Source of the DNA: a virus
IMG/VR virus record: IMGVR_UViG_3300026519_000005
Location: 1 to 38,186 of that record
DNA length: 38,186 bases
Strand: one strand, 5' to 3'
The first letter of the stretch is position 1. Every line of letters starts with the position of its first letter. The notes beneath the pieces were generated by a model. That model did no database searches. It saw nothing but the letters and a program-made list of their open reading frames with translations, and had not been told where the DNA came from. This document shows positions 32,262-38,186 of the stretch, one piece after another. The position numbers and the translations under genes are program-made.

Positions 32262-32626
32262 TCCCATTCTATTTCTGGGGCCATGTTCCCCCTATCTAAT
32301 TCAGGGTCAGATAGGAAGGCCTCGACTTCCCATTTTTCTGAATCAGAATTTAAATGACCATTTGTTTCTTCAAACCCATTGGTGTAATAATTACCATCAG
32401 GGTTTCTGCCCCTAATGGTCTTTTTTTCCATATCAACTACATACCATTTCTGGTATGTAGGTTCATATGAGAAATGGAACATATATATCTCCTCGTTCAA
32501 TTCTTCAATTGAAGAATTGAACATTTGTTCAAATTCTTCTTCCTTAATGCCTACGATCTCGCATATATCTGTCTCCAAAATTGGGCGAGATCTAAATTCG
32601 ATCTCGTCATTATAATACAAATTCAT
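32258..32626 (-). CDS. Acidic hypothetical protein, 122 aa
   Basis: Start taken at ATG 32626; the longer frame begins at TTG. Very acidic (KEEEFEQMFNSSIEELNEEI; DPELDRGNMAPEIEWE) with an aromatic middle (FHFSYEPTYQKWYVVDM). Acidic pI and small size would suit a DNA-mimic or anti-host protein, but that is speculation. First gene of the trio and preceded by a host-type promoter. The gene holds a 28-bp perfect palindrome and several other hairpins. Confidence 0.5.
   Translation of the reverse strand: MNLYYNDEIEFRSRPILETDICEIVGIKEEEFEQMFNSSIEELNEEIYMFHFSYEPTYQKWYVVDMEKKTIRGRNPDGNYYTNGFEETNGHLNSDSEKWEVEAFLSDPELDRGNMAPEIEWE
32437..32522. repeat. Long perfect palindromes inside the 122-aa gene
   Basis: CTACATACCA/TGGTATGTAG (32437-32446 and 32451-32460, 10 bp, 4-nt loop) and a 28-bp palindrome with no spacer (32495-32522, half-site GTTCAATTCTTCAA). 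Both are perfect and within coding sequence. Confidence 0.7.
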
Positions 32627-32659
32627 AATAGTATGTGTGTTTTTGTTATTAATTATACA

Positions 32660-32691
32660 CAAATATACATACTTTTATGTTATTGTGCAAG
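32660..32691 (-). promoter_or_regulatory. Host-type promoter of the regulator trio
   Basis: Minus strand: CTTG (TTG at 32690-32688), 20 nt, TATATTTG (32667-32660). This is the Bacteroidota primary-sigma pattern and not the TGTCCTTTC type, so the trio would be made before the late genes, as expected for a late activator. Confidence 0.6.
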
Positions 32692-32725
32692 TTTTTGTCC
32701 ATAAAAAAACATAAAAATATACAGA

Positions 32726-33004
32726 TTACGCGCTTTTGGCTTTATTAAACGCATTTATTATTTTTTCTTCATAACTACTACCTCTTCCATATTTCTTCCG
32801 TATAGCCTCTATTGTTTCACTCAAATTGCCTGTAAAGCACCATAAGGAAACAACCCATCCTTTTTCTTTGTGATGCCACAAATAGATATCTCTATTTGAA
32901 TTACCTGCATTACTTTCAATAGGAGTAATTCCTGTATCTTTCAAATTAAGAGAACCGCCGACTGTAAGATTGTCGGGAAAATCTATTATTTCTGATAATT
33001 TCAT
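32726..33004 (-). CDS. Hypothetical protein with an LRR-like start, 92 aa
   Basis: The start LPDNLTVGGSLNLKDTGITPI-like segment (residues 9-29) is one copy of the leucine-rich pseudo-repeat that occurs many times in larger phage proteins. The rest (DIYLWHHKEKGWVVSLWCFTG) is aromatic. It may be a remnant of a longer repeat protein or a small accessory protein. Confidence 0.5.
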   Translation of the reverse strand: MKLSEIIDFPDNLTVGGSLNLKDTGITPIESNAGNSNRDIYLWHHKEKGWVVSLWCFTGNLSETIEAIRKKYGRGSSYEEKIINAFNKAKSA

Positions 33005-33026
33005 AATCCTATGTTTTGGTTATTAA

Positions 33027-33725
33027 TTAAAATAAGGTTAATTCATTAGCCTGCACATATTCATGTAATCTTGCAAGGCTTTTGTTATACATTTCTTCAT
33101 TCTTCTCAATGCCCATGTACTCCAGTCCAGCAGCTTCGTAAGCAATTAGACTTGATGCTGACCCTACATGAGTATCTAATATTGTATCACCTGCGTTCGT
33201 GTAACGCATCACAAGCCACTTGTATAGATTGACAGGCTTTTGTGTTTGATGTATCTTTTTTTCATTCAATTTCTTGTTTCCTTGCTGACGATGCCCCTCC
33301 TTAATCGACTTTCCCTGCATCATTCCATTCCACATATACCGAAAAAGTCGCGTGGAATTATGCTTTGTGCAACTCGCAATTTCACAATCTGAAAAAGAAG
33401 ACTGACCATTACACTTATCCCATATTATTCTGCCAGGCACATTACCTGAAAATTCAAAATAATTAATACCCCATATTATCTGGTCTTTTGATACCCGACA
33501 AAGCTCCTTATAGTATTCGTTTGTAGGAATTTCATCCCCCCAATCAAGTATCATATAGCGTTTTCGTTTTACCTTTTTTGCAGAAATATCGCTACCGTAG
33601 AAACCTCTTTTGTCGGGTCCAACAAAATAAGGAGGATCAACAATCGCAATGGAAAAATGATTATCAGGAAAATGCTTCAATACATTCCTCCAGTCGTCGT
33701 TTATGTATTCACCGTTAAGTTTCAT
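33027..33725 (-). CDS. N4/N6 amino DNA methyltransferase, 232 aa
   Basis: Catalytic DPPYF at 30-34 comes before the cofactor motif LDTHVGSAS at about 183-191, with TQKPVNLYKWLV (161-172) between, which is the beta-class order. It methylates adenine N6 or cytosine N4. The ATG overlaps the stop of the C5-methyltransferase-like small frame (ATGA). A plausible anti-restriction or origin-marking enzyme. No partner nuclease lies beside it. Confidence 0.82.
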   Translation of the reverse strand: MKLNGEYINDDWRNVLKHFPDNHFSIAIVDPPYFVGPDKRGFYGSDISAKKVKRKRYMILDWGDEIPTNEYYKELCRVSKDQIIWGINYFEFSGNVPGRIIWDKCNGQSSFSDCEIASCTKHNSTRLFRYMWNGMMQGKSIKEGHRQQGNKKLNEKKIHQTQKPVNLYKWLVMRYTNAGDTILDTHVGSASSLIAYEAAGLEYMGIEKNEEMYNKSLARLHEYVQANELTLF

Positions 33726-33930
33726 TCATTTATATTTTTTTCAAATTCGTGTATCGCCGTAAAAATATGTAAAGCCACTTGTGGTACTATTGCATTACCT
33801 CCTACTTTGATGCTTTCTGATCTCCACTTAGAAAAGGTAATAGCGTCCAGTCTGGTTCGTTCACCCCGTCGACGTATCTGTCGACTTTTTTAGAAGTTTT
33901 TTGTTCGTAGTCGTTTAAAAAAATAATCAT
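33722..33930 (-). CDS. C5-methyltransferase-like small protein, possible -1 frameshift
   Basis: The frame ending at 33722 reads ...RTRLDAITFSKWRSESIKV, then GGNAIVPQVALHIFTAIHEF, which is the closing motif of cytosine-C5 methyltransferases (GNA-x-x-PQ). It has no ATG and an upstream TAA. A 42-aa frame from ATG 33930 (MIIFLNDYEQKTSKK) would join it after a -1 slip at the run of six A (minus strand of 33886-33891), giving 69 aa. The stop overlaps the next ATG as ATGA, which argues that this frame is translated. Alternatively it is a remnant of a deleted gene, or one A is missing from the assembly. Confidence 0.5.
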
Positions 33931-33943
33931 AATTTTGTTGTTT

Positions 33944-34198
33944 TTAAAAAAGTAATAATTTGTTTTTGATCGATATTTGTTCTTTGGTGAATTTTTCTCC
34001 TCCTGTGCCCCTCTTAAACACACCTCGCTTGACACGAATTAAAAGCTTTGAATTACACATTCTCGAAAGGATATCTCCTATGTGCTTATTTGAATTATAT
34101 AAATACCAGCCGCCAAAGCGATTAACGATTTGTGACTTTGTCTTTTCTGTATCAGCGATATATTCTAGTATCGCTCTTTGATGTTGTGTGAGTGCCAT
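33944..34198 (-). CDS. Winged-helix DNA-binding protein, 84 aa
   Basis: TQHQRAILEYIADTEKTKSQIVNRFGGWYLYNSNKHIGDILSRMCNSKLLIRVKRGVF is a compact winged-helix domain covering most of the protein. It is probably a transcription regulator of the early region or a partner of the methyltransferases it precedes. The 13-nt gap to the frameshift candidate suggests one transcript. Confidence 0.6.
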   Translation of the reverse strand: MALTQHQRAILEYIADTEKTKSQIVNRFGGWYLYNSNKHIGDILSRMCNSKLLIRVKRGVFKRGTGGEKFTKEQISIKNKLLLF

Positions 34199-34240
34199 TC
34201 GACTGTTTTGTTGGTTATAATCCGCACTAAGGGTAACATT

Positions 34241-34285
34241 ATCTATATTCCATATTTGCTGAAAAGCAAATCCGATAACATAGAT
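34241..34285 (-). promoter_or_regulatory. Nested hairpin after the 214-aa gene
   Basis: ATCTAT/ATAGAT (6 bp) encloses ATTTGCT/AGCAAAT (7 bp, 4-nt loop), starting right at the stop of the gene upstream. No U-tract, so RNA processing or stability is more likely than termination. Confidence 0.4.
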
Positions 34286-34930
34286 TTACCGTTGTGTTAT
34301 TTCAAAAAGGTATTTACCCCATTGCTGACCAATTGCGTCAGCTAATCCTTTAGGTGTTAGGCTTCTTTCTTTACTTTTTCCTTTGCCCATCATTGCAAAT
34401 TTTGAGTATTTGCTTTTACCTGATTTATTCTTCTTAGAATTACAAAGAATGTACTCAGGTTCTACATGTGTTTTCGTTGCAAATAGATCGTTTTCTTTCG
34501 AATGAAAAAGTCTAGGTAAATTCTTCAACCAAAAGCAAGTTGATTTGCTGTAGGCATCCCCAAAGAAATAAGGATGAACTATCTGATCCGGCTTTCTGTA
34601 CAATGTCGACATAATGCCAACTGGATTCTCTATTGCTATAATGCCAATTGGTGCATTTACCAGCTTCATAAAAAAATCAATTCCTTTCTGCTGCCTGCCA
34701 TCTTTTCTTTTTTGTTCAAACCAAGCAGCTCCGGACACAGCTAAGTGTGTGCAGGGTGGAAAAGCAATCATCGCATCCCATCCATCATTTAGAATTTCTA
34801 AAACATCACCTTGGTAATGCTTACCAGGCGTTTCGCTAGGAAGAATATCACAACTGGTAGCATGATGTCCAGCGCGTGTAAAGGCATCCCTTACAACTCC
34901 TGAATACTCACATGCTACTAATATTTTCAT
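34286..34930 (-). CDS. Cytosine-methyltransferase-like phage protein, 214 aa
   Basis: Starts MKILVACEYSGVVRDAF, with CDILPSETPGKHYQGDVLE and AFPPCTHLAVSG (PPC at about 58-60) and IAIENPVGIMST, a set found in a common phage family annotated as C5 DNA methyltransferase-like. The PPC and ENP-V motifs match motifs IV and VI of C5 enzymes. The protein is short and lacks a normal target-recognition domain and the GN-x-x-P end, so activity is uncertain. Confidence 0.7.
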   Translation of the reverse strand: MKILVACEYSGVVRDAFTRAGHHATSCDILPSETPGKHYQGDVLEILNDGWDAMIAFPPCTHLAVSGAAWFEQKRKDGRQQKGIDFFMKLVNAPIGIIAIENPVGIMSTLYRKPDQIVHPYFFGDAYSKSTCFWLKNLPRLFHSKENDLFATKTHVEPEYILCNSKKNKSGKSKYSKFAMMGKGKSKERSLTPKGLADAIGQQWGKYLFEITQR

Positions 34931-34963
34931 ATTCTTTTTAATCCTGCGTTATTAAAGATTTCA

Positions 34964-35007
34964 AAATAGCATAGGTTCTATTTCGATAAATAAAACCTAT
35001 ACTATTT
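34964..35007 (-). promoter_or_regulatory. 14-bp hairpin upstream of the 214-aa gene
   Basis: AAATAGTATAGGTT pairs with AACCTATGCTATTT around 16 nt. The single non-Watson-Crick pair is G-U on the minus strand and A-C on the plus, which points to leftward RNA. It lies between the tiny peptide ORF and the next gene. Confidence 0.5.
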
Positions 35008-35023
35008 CAAGTTGTAATTTTTA

Positions 35024-35083
35024 TTATCGGTCTTCAAAGACCATGCACAGTACGCATACTGACAATATTCCGAGTATAATCAT
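35024..35083 (-). CDS. 19-aa hydrophobic peptide ORF
   Basis: MIILGILSVCVLCMVFEDR: one membrane-spanning stretch with a charged end. Its ATG is 5 nt after the stop of a membrane protein, and a strong hairpin follows. It resembles small membrane toxins or holin-type peptides in design, but a chance ORF is possible. Confidence 0.35.
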   Translation of the reverse strand: MIILGILSVCVLCMVFEDR

Positions 35084-35088
35084 TGTGT

Positions 35089-35454
35089 TCAATTTTTAAA
35101 GGTGACTGGCGCATTAAAGGTGACTGGCGCATTAAAGGTGATATTGCTACCACTTGGTTTTTCGTTCTTTTTATGCTTTGGCAGCCTTCTATATTTTGGT
35201 CGCACAGTACTTGCTACTTCTTTTACTATGCTAGCAATAACAACAGCTATTACCACTACAGCACCTACCACCAATGTACCTGCAAGTACTAATGTAGGGC
35301 GCACAATAACTTTGTATGCCTGTGCACCTACCTCCTTGCTAACCTCTACGCTATTCACAATCCTCACCATTACGCTCTTTTCTACCTTTGCATCCTCAAT
35401 TGGTCCAGCTAATGGATTGGGTCTTCTGATTTCTTTATGCTGATATTGATTCAT
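35089..35454 (-). CDS. Membrane protein with tandem FNAPVT end, 121 aa
   Basis: Start taken at ATG 35454 (MNQYQHKEIRRP). One long membrane segment (LVLAGTLVVGAVVVIAVVIASIV), then a basic segment, then NITFNAPVTFNAPVTFKN, encoded by an 18-bp direct repeat at 35101-35136. The start overlaps the end of the 78-aa frame by 20 nt. Function unknown. Confidence 0.5.
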   Translation of the reverse strand: MNQYQHKEIRRPNPLAGPIEDAKVEKSVMVRIVNSVEVSKEVGAQAYKVIVRPTLVLAGTLVVGAVVVIAVVIASIVKEVASTVRPKYRRLPKHKKNEKPSGSNITFNAPVTFNAPVTFKN

Positions 35455-35671
35455 TGTTTTGTAATTGCAAGGGAAGTTGTATGCTTCCCTTAATGAATTG
35501 GATGTCGAGTAAATCAACTGGCATTTTGCCTTTGTACTTATATCGACTTTGATTATCAATCTTGTTGTAGGCTTCTTGTAATGAATTGGCGTATATTACT
35601 CGATATGCCTGTGAGCCATTTAGTTGAAAGATGTAAACCATTTGATTTTGATTTTTTAGGCTTTTTGACAT
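35435..35671 (-). CDS. Small protein, up to 78 aa, overlapping its neighbours
   Basis: The core VYIFQLNGSQAYRVIYANSLQEAYNKI reads like a small domain. A diverged DNA copy of the SLQEAYN segment lies about 100 nt downstream, in the frame of the next ORF (SLREAYN), showing a local duplication. It overlaps the end of the 188-aa gene by 116 nt, so one of the two frames is probably extended past its true limit. Confidence 0.4.
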   Translation of the reverse strand: MSKSLKNQNQMVYIFQLNGSQAYRVIYANSLQEAYNKIDNQSRYKYKGKMPVDLLDIQFIKGSIQLPLQLQNNESISA

Positions 35672-36122
35672 CGTACTTGATGCCTACCTGCCCGTGAACT
35701 TCTCTTAGATAATATTCCCTATTCTCATCATCCTGTATCTTATTGTGTCGTTCAATTTCAAGTACTCGAATAAGTACTGCTTTACGCTCCTGATACTCTT
35801 CCCATGACTCTGTAGGATTGTCTTTATCGCGAAAAAGGATAATGACTACCTGTACATCTTTTTCGTTTCCTGATTTTATAAGCCAGTCTTTATGTTCTTT
35901 TGCTCTTTTATAGACAAATCTGTCCGTTTCATTTTCTGAAAACTCATAGATATTCAGTAATCGTAGTCCGTACCACTTTATTTTTTTCCTGTAATCGTAC
36001 AGGAGGTAGATAATTATTGCGAGTGGAACACCTATCACAAATGAATAGAATGCAATGATGATTCCCTGAGTGGCCATTAGTAGCCCTAATAAGGCAAATG
36101 TGATGATGATTGAAGTTTTCAT
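35556..36122 (-). CDS. Membrane protein, 188 aa
   Basis: Two membrane segments at the N-terminus (IIITFALLGLLMATQGIIIAF and FVIGVPLAIIIYLLYDY), then a soluble charged domain (NPTESWEEYQERKAVLIRVLEIERHNKIQ). The last 38 residues overlap the 78-aa frame and look less conserved in style. Early-operon membrane protein of unknown role, possibly superinfection exclusion. Confidence 0.5.
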   Translation of the reverse strand: MKTSIIITFALLGLLMATQGIIIAFYSFVIGVPLAIIIYLLYDYRKKIKWYGLRLLNIYEFSENETDRFVYKRAKEHKDWLIKSGNEKDVQVVIILFRDKDNPTESWEEYQERKAVLIRVLEIERHNKIQDDENREYYLREVHGQVGIKYDVKKPKKSKSNGLHLSTKWLTGISSNIRQFITRSLQQD

Positions 36123-36140
36123 GTCGTTGTTTTGTTATAA

Positions 36141-36246
36141 GTTACCACTACTTACCACCCAATTACCATAGGAAATTGGCAAGTAATACCGATGTAACTT
36201 GTTGATTATCAATAAAAAGATGGTAACTTACCATTACTTACCACCC
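36141..36246. repeat. Two iteron-like 20-bp direct repeats
   Basis: GTTACCACTACTTACCACCC (36141-36160) and CTTACCATTACTTACCACCC (36227-36246) match at 18 of 20 positions and start 86 bp apart. Extra TTACC/GGTAA half-sites, including the palindrome GGTAACTTACC (36222-36232), lie around them. They fill the 152-nt gap between two early genes and could be replication iterons or operators. Confidence 0.55.
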
Positions 36247-36274
36247 TTGTTTAGTAAACCCCTCCCCCACCAAT

Positions 36275-36721
36275 TTAAATAGGGGAGGAGGCCTTGTTGA
36301 ATAAGGCCCAATATTTCTTTATGGTGCTGAAACTGTACCCCCACTTTCCAATATACCTATCTACACATTGCTGAATTGAATCTCCACACGCCCACCATAC
36401 CTTTAGCTCCTCTCCTTTGTCCAATTTCATACCTTCAGTTGTAGTCATGTATTCAATTTCTTCTTCCGTTAAAATAGGTGATCTTTCTAATGTGTCCGTT
36501 TGAGTATTCTCCGCATTTAGGTTTTGCCAAGATGGAATCCCGTTTTCGTCAGTCGTGAATAATTCCAGCCAACCTGTCCGAGGTTTTGGCGTTACATTAC
36601 TGGGTAATGAAACACCTTTTGCTACTATCCGTTGATTGTCCGTTTTTGTTGGCAGGTGAACCTGCTTTCGTCCGTCTCTTTCAGGATCATATCCTACAAG
36701 AAAATTAAGTAGTCTGTTCAT
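36275..36721 (-). CDS. Hypothetical early protein, 148 aa
   Basis: No clear domain. The C-terminal half (EELKVWWACGDSIQQCVDRYIGKWGYSFSTIKKYWALFNKA) looks like a HTH module of the kind used by phage or transposon regulators. Its ATG overlaps the stop of the 301-aa gene as ATGA. It is followed by the iteron-like repeats, so it could be the protein that binds them. Confidence 0.5.
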   Translation of the reverse strand: MNRLLNFLVGYDPERDGRKQVHLPTKTDNQRIVAKGVSLPSNVTPKPRTGWLELFTTDENGIPSWQNLNAENTQTDTLERSPILTEEEIEYMTTTEGMKLDKGEELKVWWACGDSIQQCVDRYIGKWGYSFSTIKKYWALFNKASSPI

Positions 36722-37623
36722 GGCTTGTCATTTTGCTTATGGAATAATAAAACGGACAATCCAGCGGTAGCCATTGGTATACCTGTTGATATCAAACCCT
36801 GGCTTATCATATCGTTCCATGTCCGAAAAGAATCTGTTGCTGCTCCGTGCAAAATTATTTGAAAAACAGTAAAAACTACTATCCATGTTATCGCATGATT
36901 AGTCTCCCAGCTTTTTCGTGGTATTTTACTTAGCGTATAGGCATTTTGAAGGGCTGCATAAGCGACGATAGCACCCGCAATAAAATAAAACACTTGTATA
37001 ATTAGTCCTAGTCCTACTACCTCCTTTGCTATTACCGACATCGCAACACCATCTATCAGGCAAATAAGCCCAAGCATTGTTAAAAATAAATACTGATTCT
37101 CGAAAACTATTGATTGAGGGTTTTTTTTGGTTTGTCCGCTTGGACGCATCTTGTCCGCTTGGCTGTCCGTTGTCCGCTTGGACGCATCTTGTCCGCTTGG
37201 CTGTCCGTTGTCCGCTTGGACGCATCTTGTCCGCTTGGCTGTCCGATTCTTCATTCGACTGAAATTCGTTGTAATCCTGTCCGTTTCAGAACTGTCTGTT
37301 TCCTGTCCGATCGATTCAGCTAATTTGTAATCACTATCGTCCGAACTGAGTCCGCTTTCAAATCCATTGTTTTCAAAAAACTCAAGGATGATATTAGCCT
37401 GATGCTTGGTAATATTGCTTCCTGTTTGTGAGTATTTTTCAGCGATTTTATTTATCTGATAATCAAGCAACTCATGCTTCCGGTTAAATCTTCCTGGCAC
37501 TACCTTCCACCGCTTGATGGATTTGCGCAAAGAATCAATCGAAGGCAGCCTTAAGAAATCTGCGAGCTGCTGCGGATCGGTTGGTAAATCTTGTTTTTTC
37601 ATTGTAATTGTCATAACACACAT
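36718..37623 (-). CDS. Membrane protein with a repeat-coded linker, 301 aa
   Basis: Residues 10-80 form a soluble HTH-like domain (LADFLRLPSIDSLRKSIKRWKVV). Residues about 125-165 are a basic linker coded by three 38-bp tandem repeats. Residues 175-300 carry four membrane segments (FLTMLGLICLIDGVAMSVI, LGLIIQVFYFIAGAIVAYA, AITWIVVFTVFQIIL, GIPMATAGLSVLLF). Because 38 is not divisible by 3, the linker is read in all frames, and the membrane half stays in frame only with three copies. ATG 37623 or the Met at residue 8 may be used. Confidence 0.6.
   Translation of the reverse strand: MCVMTITMKKQDLPTDPQQLADFLRLPSIDSLRKSIKRWKVVPGRFNRKHELLDYQINKIAEKYSQTGSNITKHQANIILEFFENNGFESGLSSDDSDYKLAESIGQETDSSETDRITTNFSRMKNRTAKRTRCVQADNGQPSGQDASKRTTDSQADKMRPSGQTKKNPQSIVFENQYLFLTMLGLICLIDGVAMSVIAKEVVGLGLIIQVFYFIAGAIVAYAALQNAYTLSKIPRKSWETNHAITWIVVFTVFQIILHGAATDSFRTWNDMISQGLISTGIPMATAGLSVLLFHKQNDKP
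37133..37246. repeat. Three tandem 38-bp repeats (six 19-bp half-units)
   Basis: Copies at 37133-37170, 37171-37208 and 37209-37246 are identical except for the last base. Each is two 19-bp halves that share TGTCCGCTTGG. The array lies inside the 301-aa gene. Confidence 0.9.
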
Positions 37624-37653
37624 TTTTATTTTCTAATTTGACTAGATCTAGAT

Positions 37654-37998
37654 CTAGAAGTAGGTTATCTTTTGATGTAGATATCCTATAATCTTGTTTC
37701 TTATAACATCGGCCTGATCTCTCATAGTTGTGTAGAATAATAGCCTTTTGAATGCTATTGCTTCTGCTGCGGTAAGGTTATATTTACCCGATTTTATAAG
37801 GGTTATTTTTTTGAAATTCTTTTCAAAGAAACTCATCAACACACATTGTTCTAATGCTGTATCGTTGGTAATCGGGTTCTCCATCGTCATTATTATGAAA
37901 CCGCAAAAGAATTGATTCTCCATATCCGACAGTTTCAGTTTTATTTTATTTGAAACTGGCAGGAGGACGGTTTCTAATGCTAATGCCTTATCATTCAT
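37654..37998 (-). CDS. Hypothetical early protein, 114 aa
   Basis: Start taken at ATG 37998, which overlaps the end of the junction-spanning gene by 8 nt; the frame is open a few codons further upstream but coupling favours this ATG. The body (TLIKSGKYNLTAAEAIAFKRLLFYTTMRDQADVIRNKIIGYLHQ) is helical and basic. No family recognised. Confidence 0.55.
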   Translation of the reverse strand: MNDKALALETVLLPVSNKIKLKLSDMENQFFCGFIIMTMENPITNDTALEQCVLMSFFEKNFKKITLIKSGKYNLTAAEAIAFKRLLFYTTMRDQADVIRNKIIGYLHQKITYF

Positions 37999-38186
37999 AA
38001 CACATCGATTTACTATCAAAATCGAATTGTAAAAAACAGAATTCCTTTGGAAGCTGTGTAATAGATAGAACCACTATCATAATAGCCCCAGGGTTTCGTT
38101 TTTTGATTATATCATGTAATTCATCAACGAGAGGGAAAGGAGAGAAGTCATACTGGAAGTTTCCAAAAATCTGATTCCCATCCTCA
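37991..38186 (-). CDS. 3' part of the gene crossing the contig ends
   Basis: Continuation of the gene starting at 207; the portion 38060-38186 repeats 1-127. It ends with TGA at 37993-37991. Joined, the product has about 91 residues. See the entry at 1-207. Confidence 0.7.
   Translation of the reverse strand, partial: EDGNQIFGNFQYDFSPFPLVDELHDIIKKRNPGAIMIVVLSITQLPKEFCFLQFDFDSKSMCYE
38060..38186. repeat. 127-bp terminal direct repeat, right copy
   Basis: Identical to 1-127; remove one copy to obtain the 38,059-bp circle. Confidence 0.95.

Noticed and set aside
32357-32420. Cloverleaf-like fold on the plus strand in the 122-aa gene
   Set aside because: GACCATT/AATGGTC can close three weak hairpins, but stems are only 4-5 bp, consensus tRNA bases are missing, and it lies antisense to a gene.
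33802-34035. 77-aa minus ORF from an upstream non-ATG start
   Set aside because: Its first half overlaps the winged-helix gene; only the part from ATG 33930 is kept, as the 0-frame of the frameshift candidate.
36926-37225. 99-aa minus ORF in the repeat region
   Set aside because: An alternative frame of the 38-bp repeats; it loses the membrane segments and has no independent start context.
37133-37246. CRISPR-like array
   Set aside because: The repeats are directly adjacent with no unique spacers and lie within a coding frame.

Overview
The window is a complete, temperate, tailed phage (siphovirus-like) or extrachromosomal prophage genome of a Bacteroidota host. Bases 1-127 are repeated exactly at 38060-38186, so the contig closes on itself and the unique genome is 38,059 bp. 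A gene runs across the ends. The host assignment is inferred from promoters of the Bacteroidota type (TTG, about 19-20 nt, TAnnTTTG), the near absence of Shine-Dalgarno sequences, a Bacteroidota-type tyrosine integrase, and low G+C estimated by eye. I cannot name a genus.

Layout. Almost all genes are on the minus strand, so read from high to low coordinates. The lysogeny switch lies at about 3.1-3.95 kb: a plus-strand repressor and a divergent Cro-like gene share an operator region. The early unit continues leftward through an HTH/excisionase-like gene, a 740-nt stretch without genes but packed with hairpins and tRNA-like folds, a replication-initiator-like gene and small coupled genes. It crosses the contig ends into 38-32 kb: membrane proteins, three DNA methyltransferases or their remnants, an HTH protein, and a trio ending in a Cys-rich HTH protein that is my candidate late activator. 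Late genes fill 31.4-6.3 kb: S49 protease/scaffold, capsid, tail proteins, terminase, a secreted-looking fibre, baseplate, portal, a PLD-like nuclease and the tape measure. The holin, attP and integrase lie at 4-6.2 kb. A D12-class adenine methyltransferase sits alone on the plus strand at 9.7 kb.

The strongest new signals are two. (1) A phage-specific late promoter, TGTCCTTTC-N19-(TAnCTTG-like), occurs before seven minus-strand units and, facing the other way, before the Dam gene. In five units the ATG begins exactly 4 nt after the -7 box, which predicts leaderless late mRNAs. (2) The gene-free stretch 1927-2668 looks like a large structured RNA. It contains a near-perfect tRNA D-arm, T-arm and acceptor stem with no anticodon arm. 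Other findings include a 38-bp tandem repeat read in all three frames (a possible phase switch), a possible -1 frameshift in a C5-methyltransferase-like small gene, dense palindromes inside three regulatory genes, and a tRNA 3'-end-like attP.

All functions are from reading sequence only. No searches or folding programs were run.
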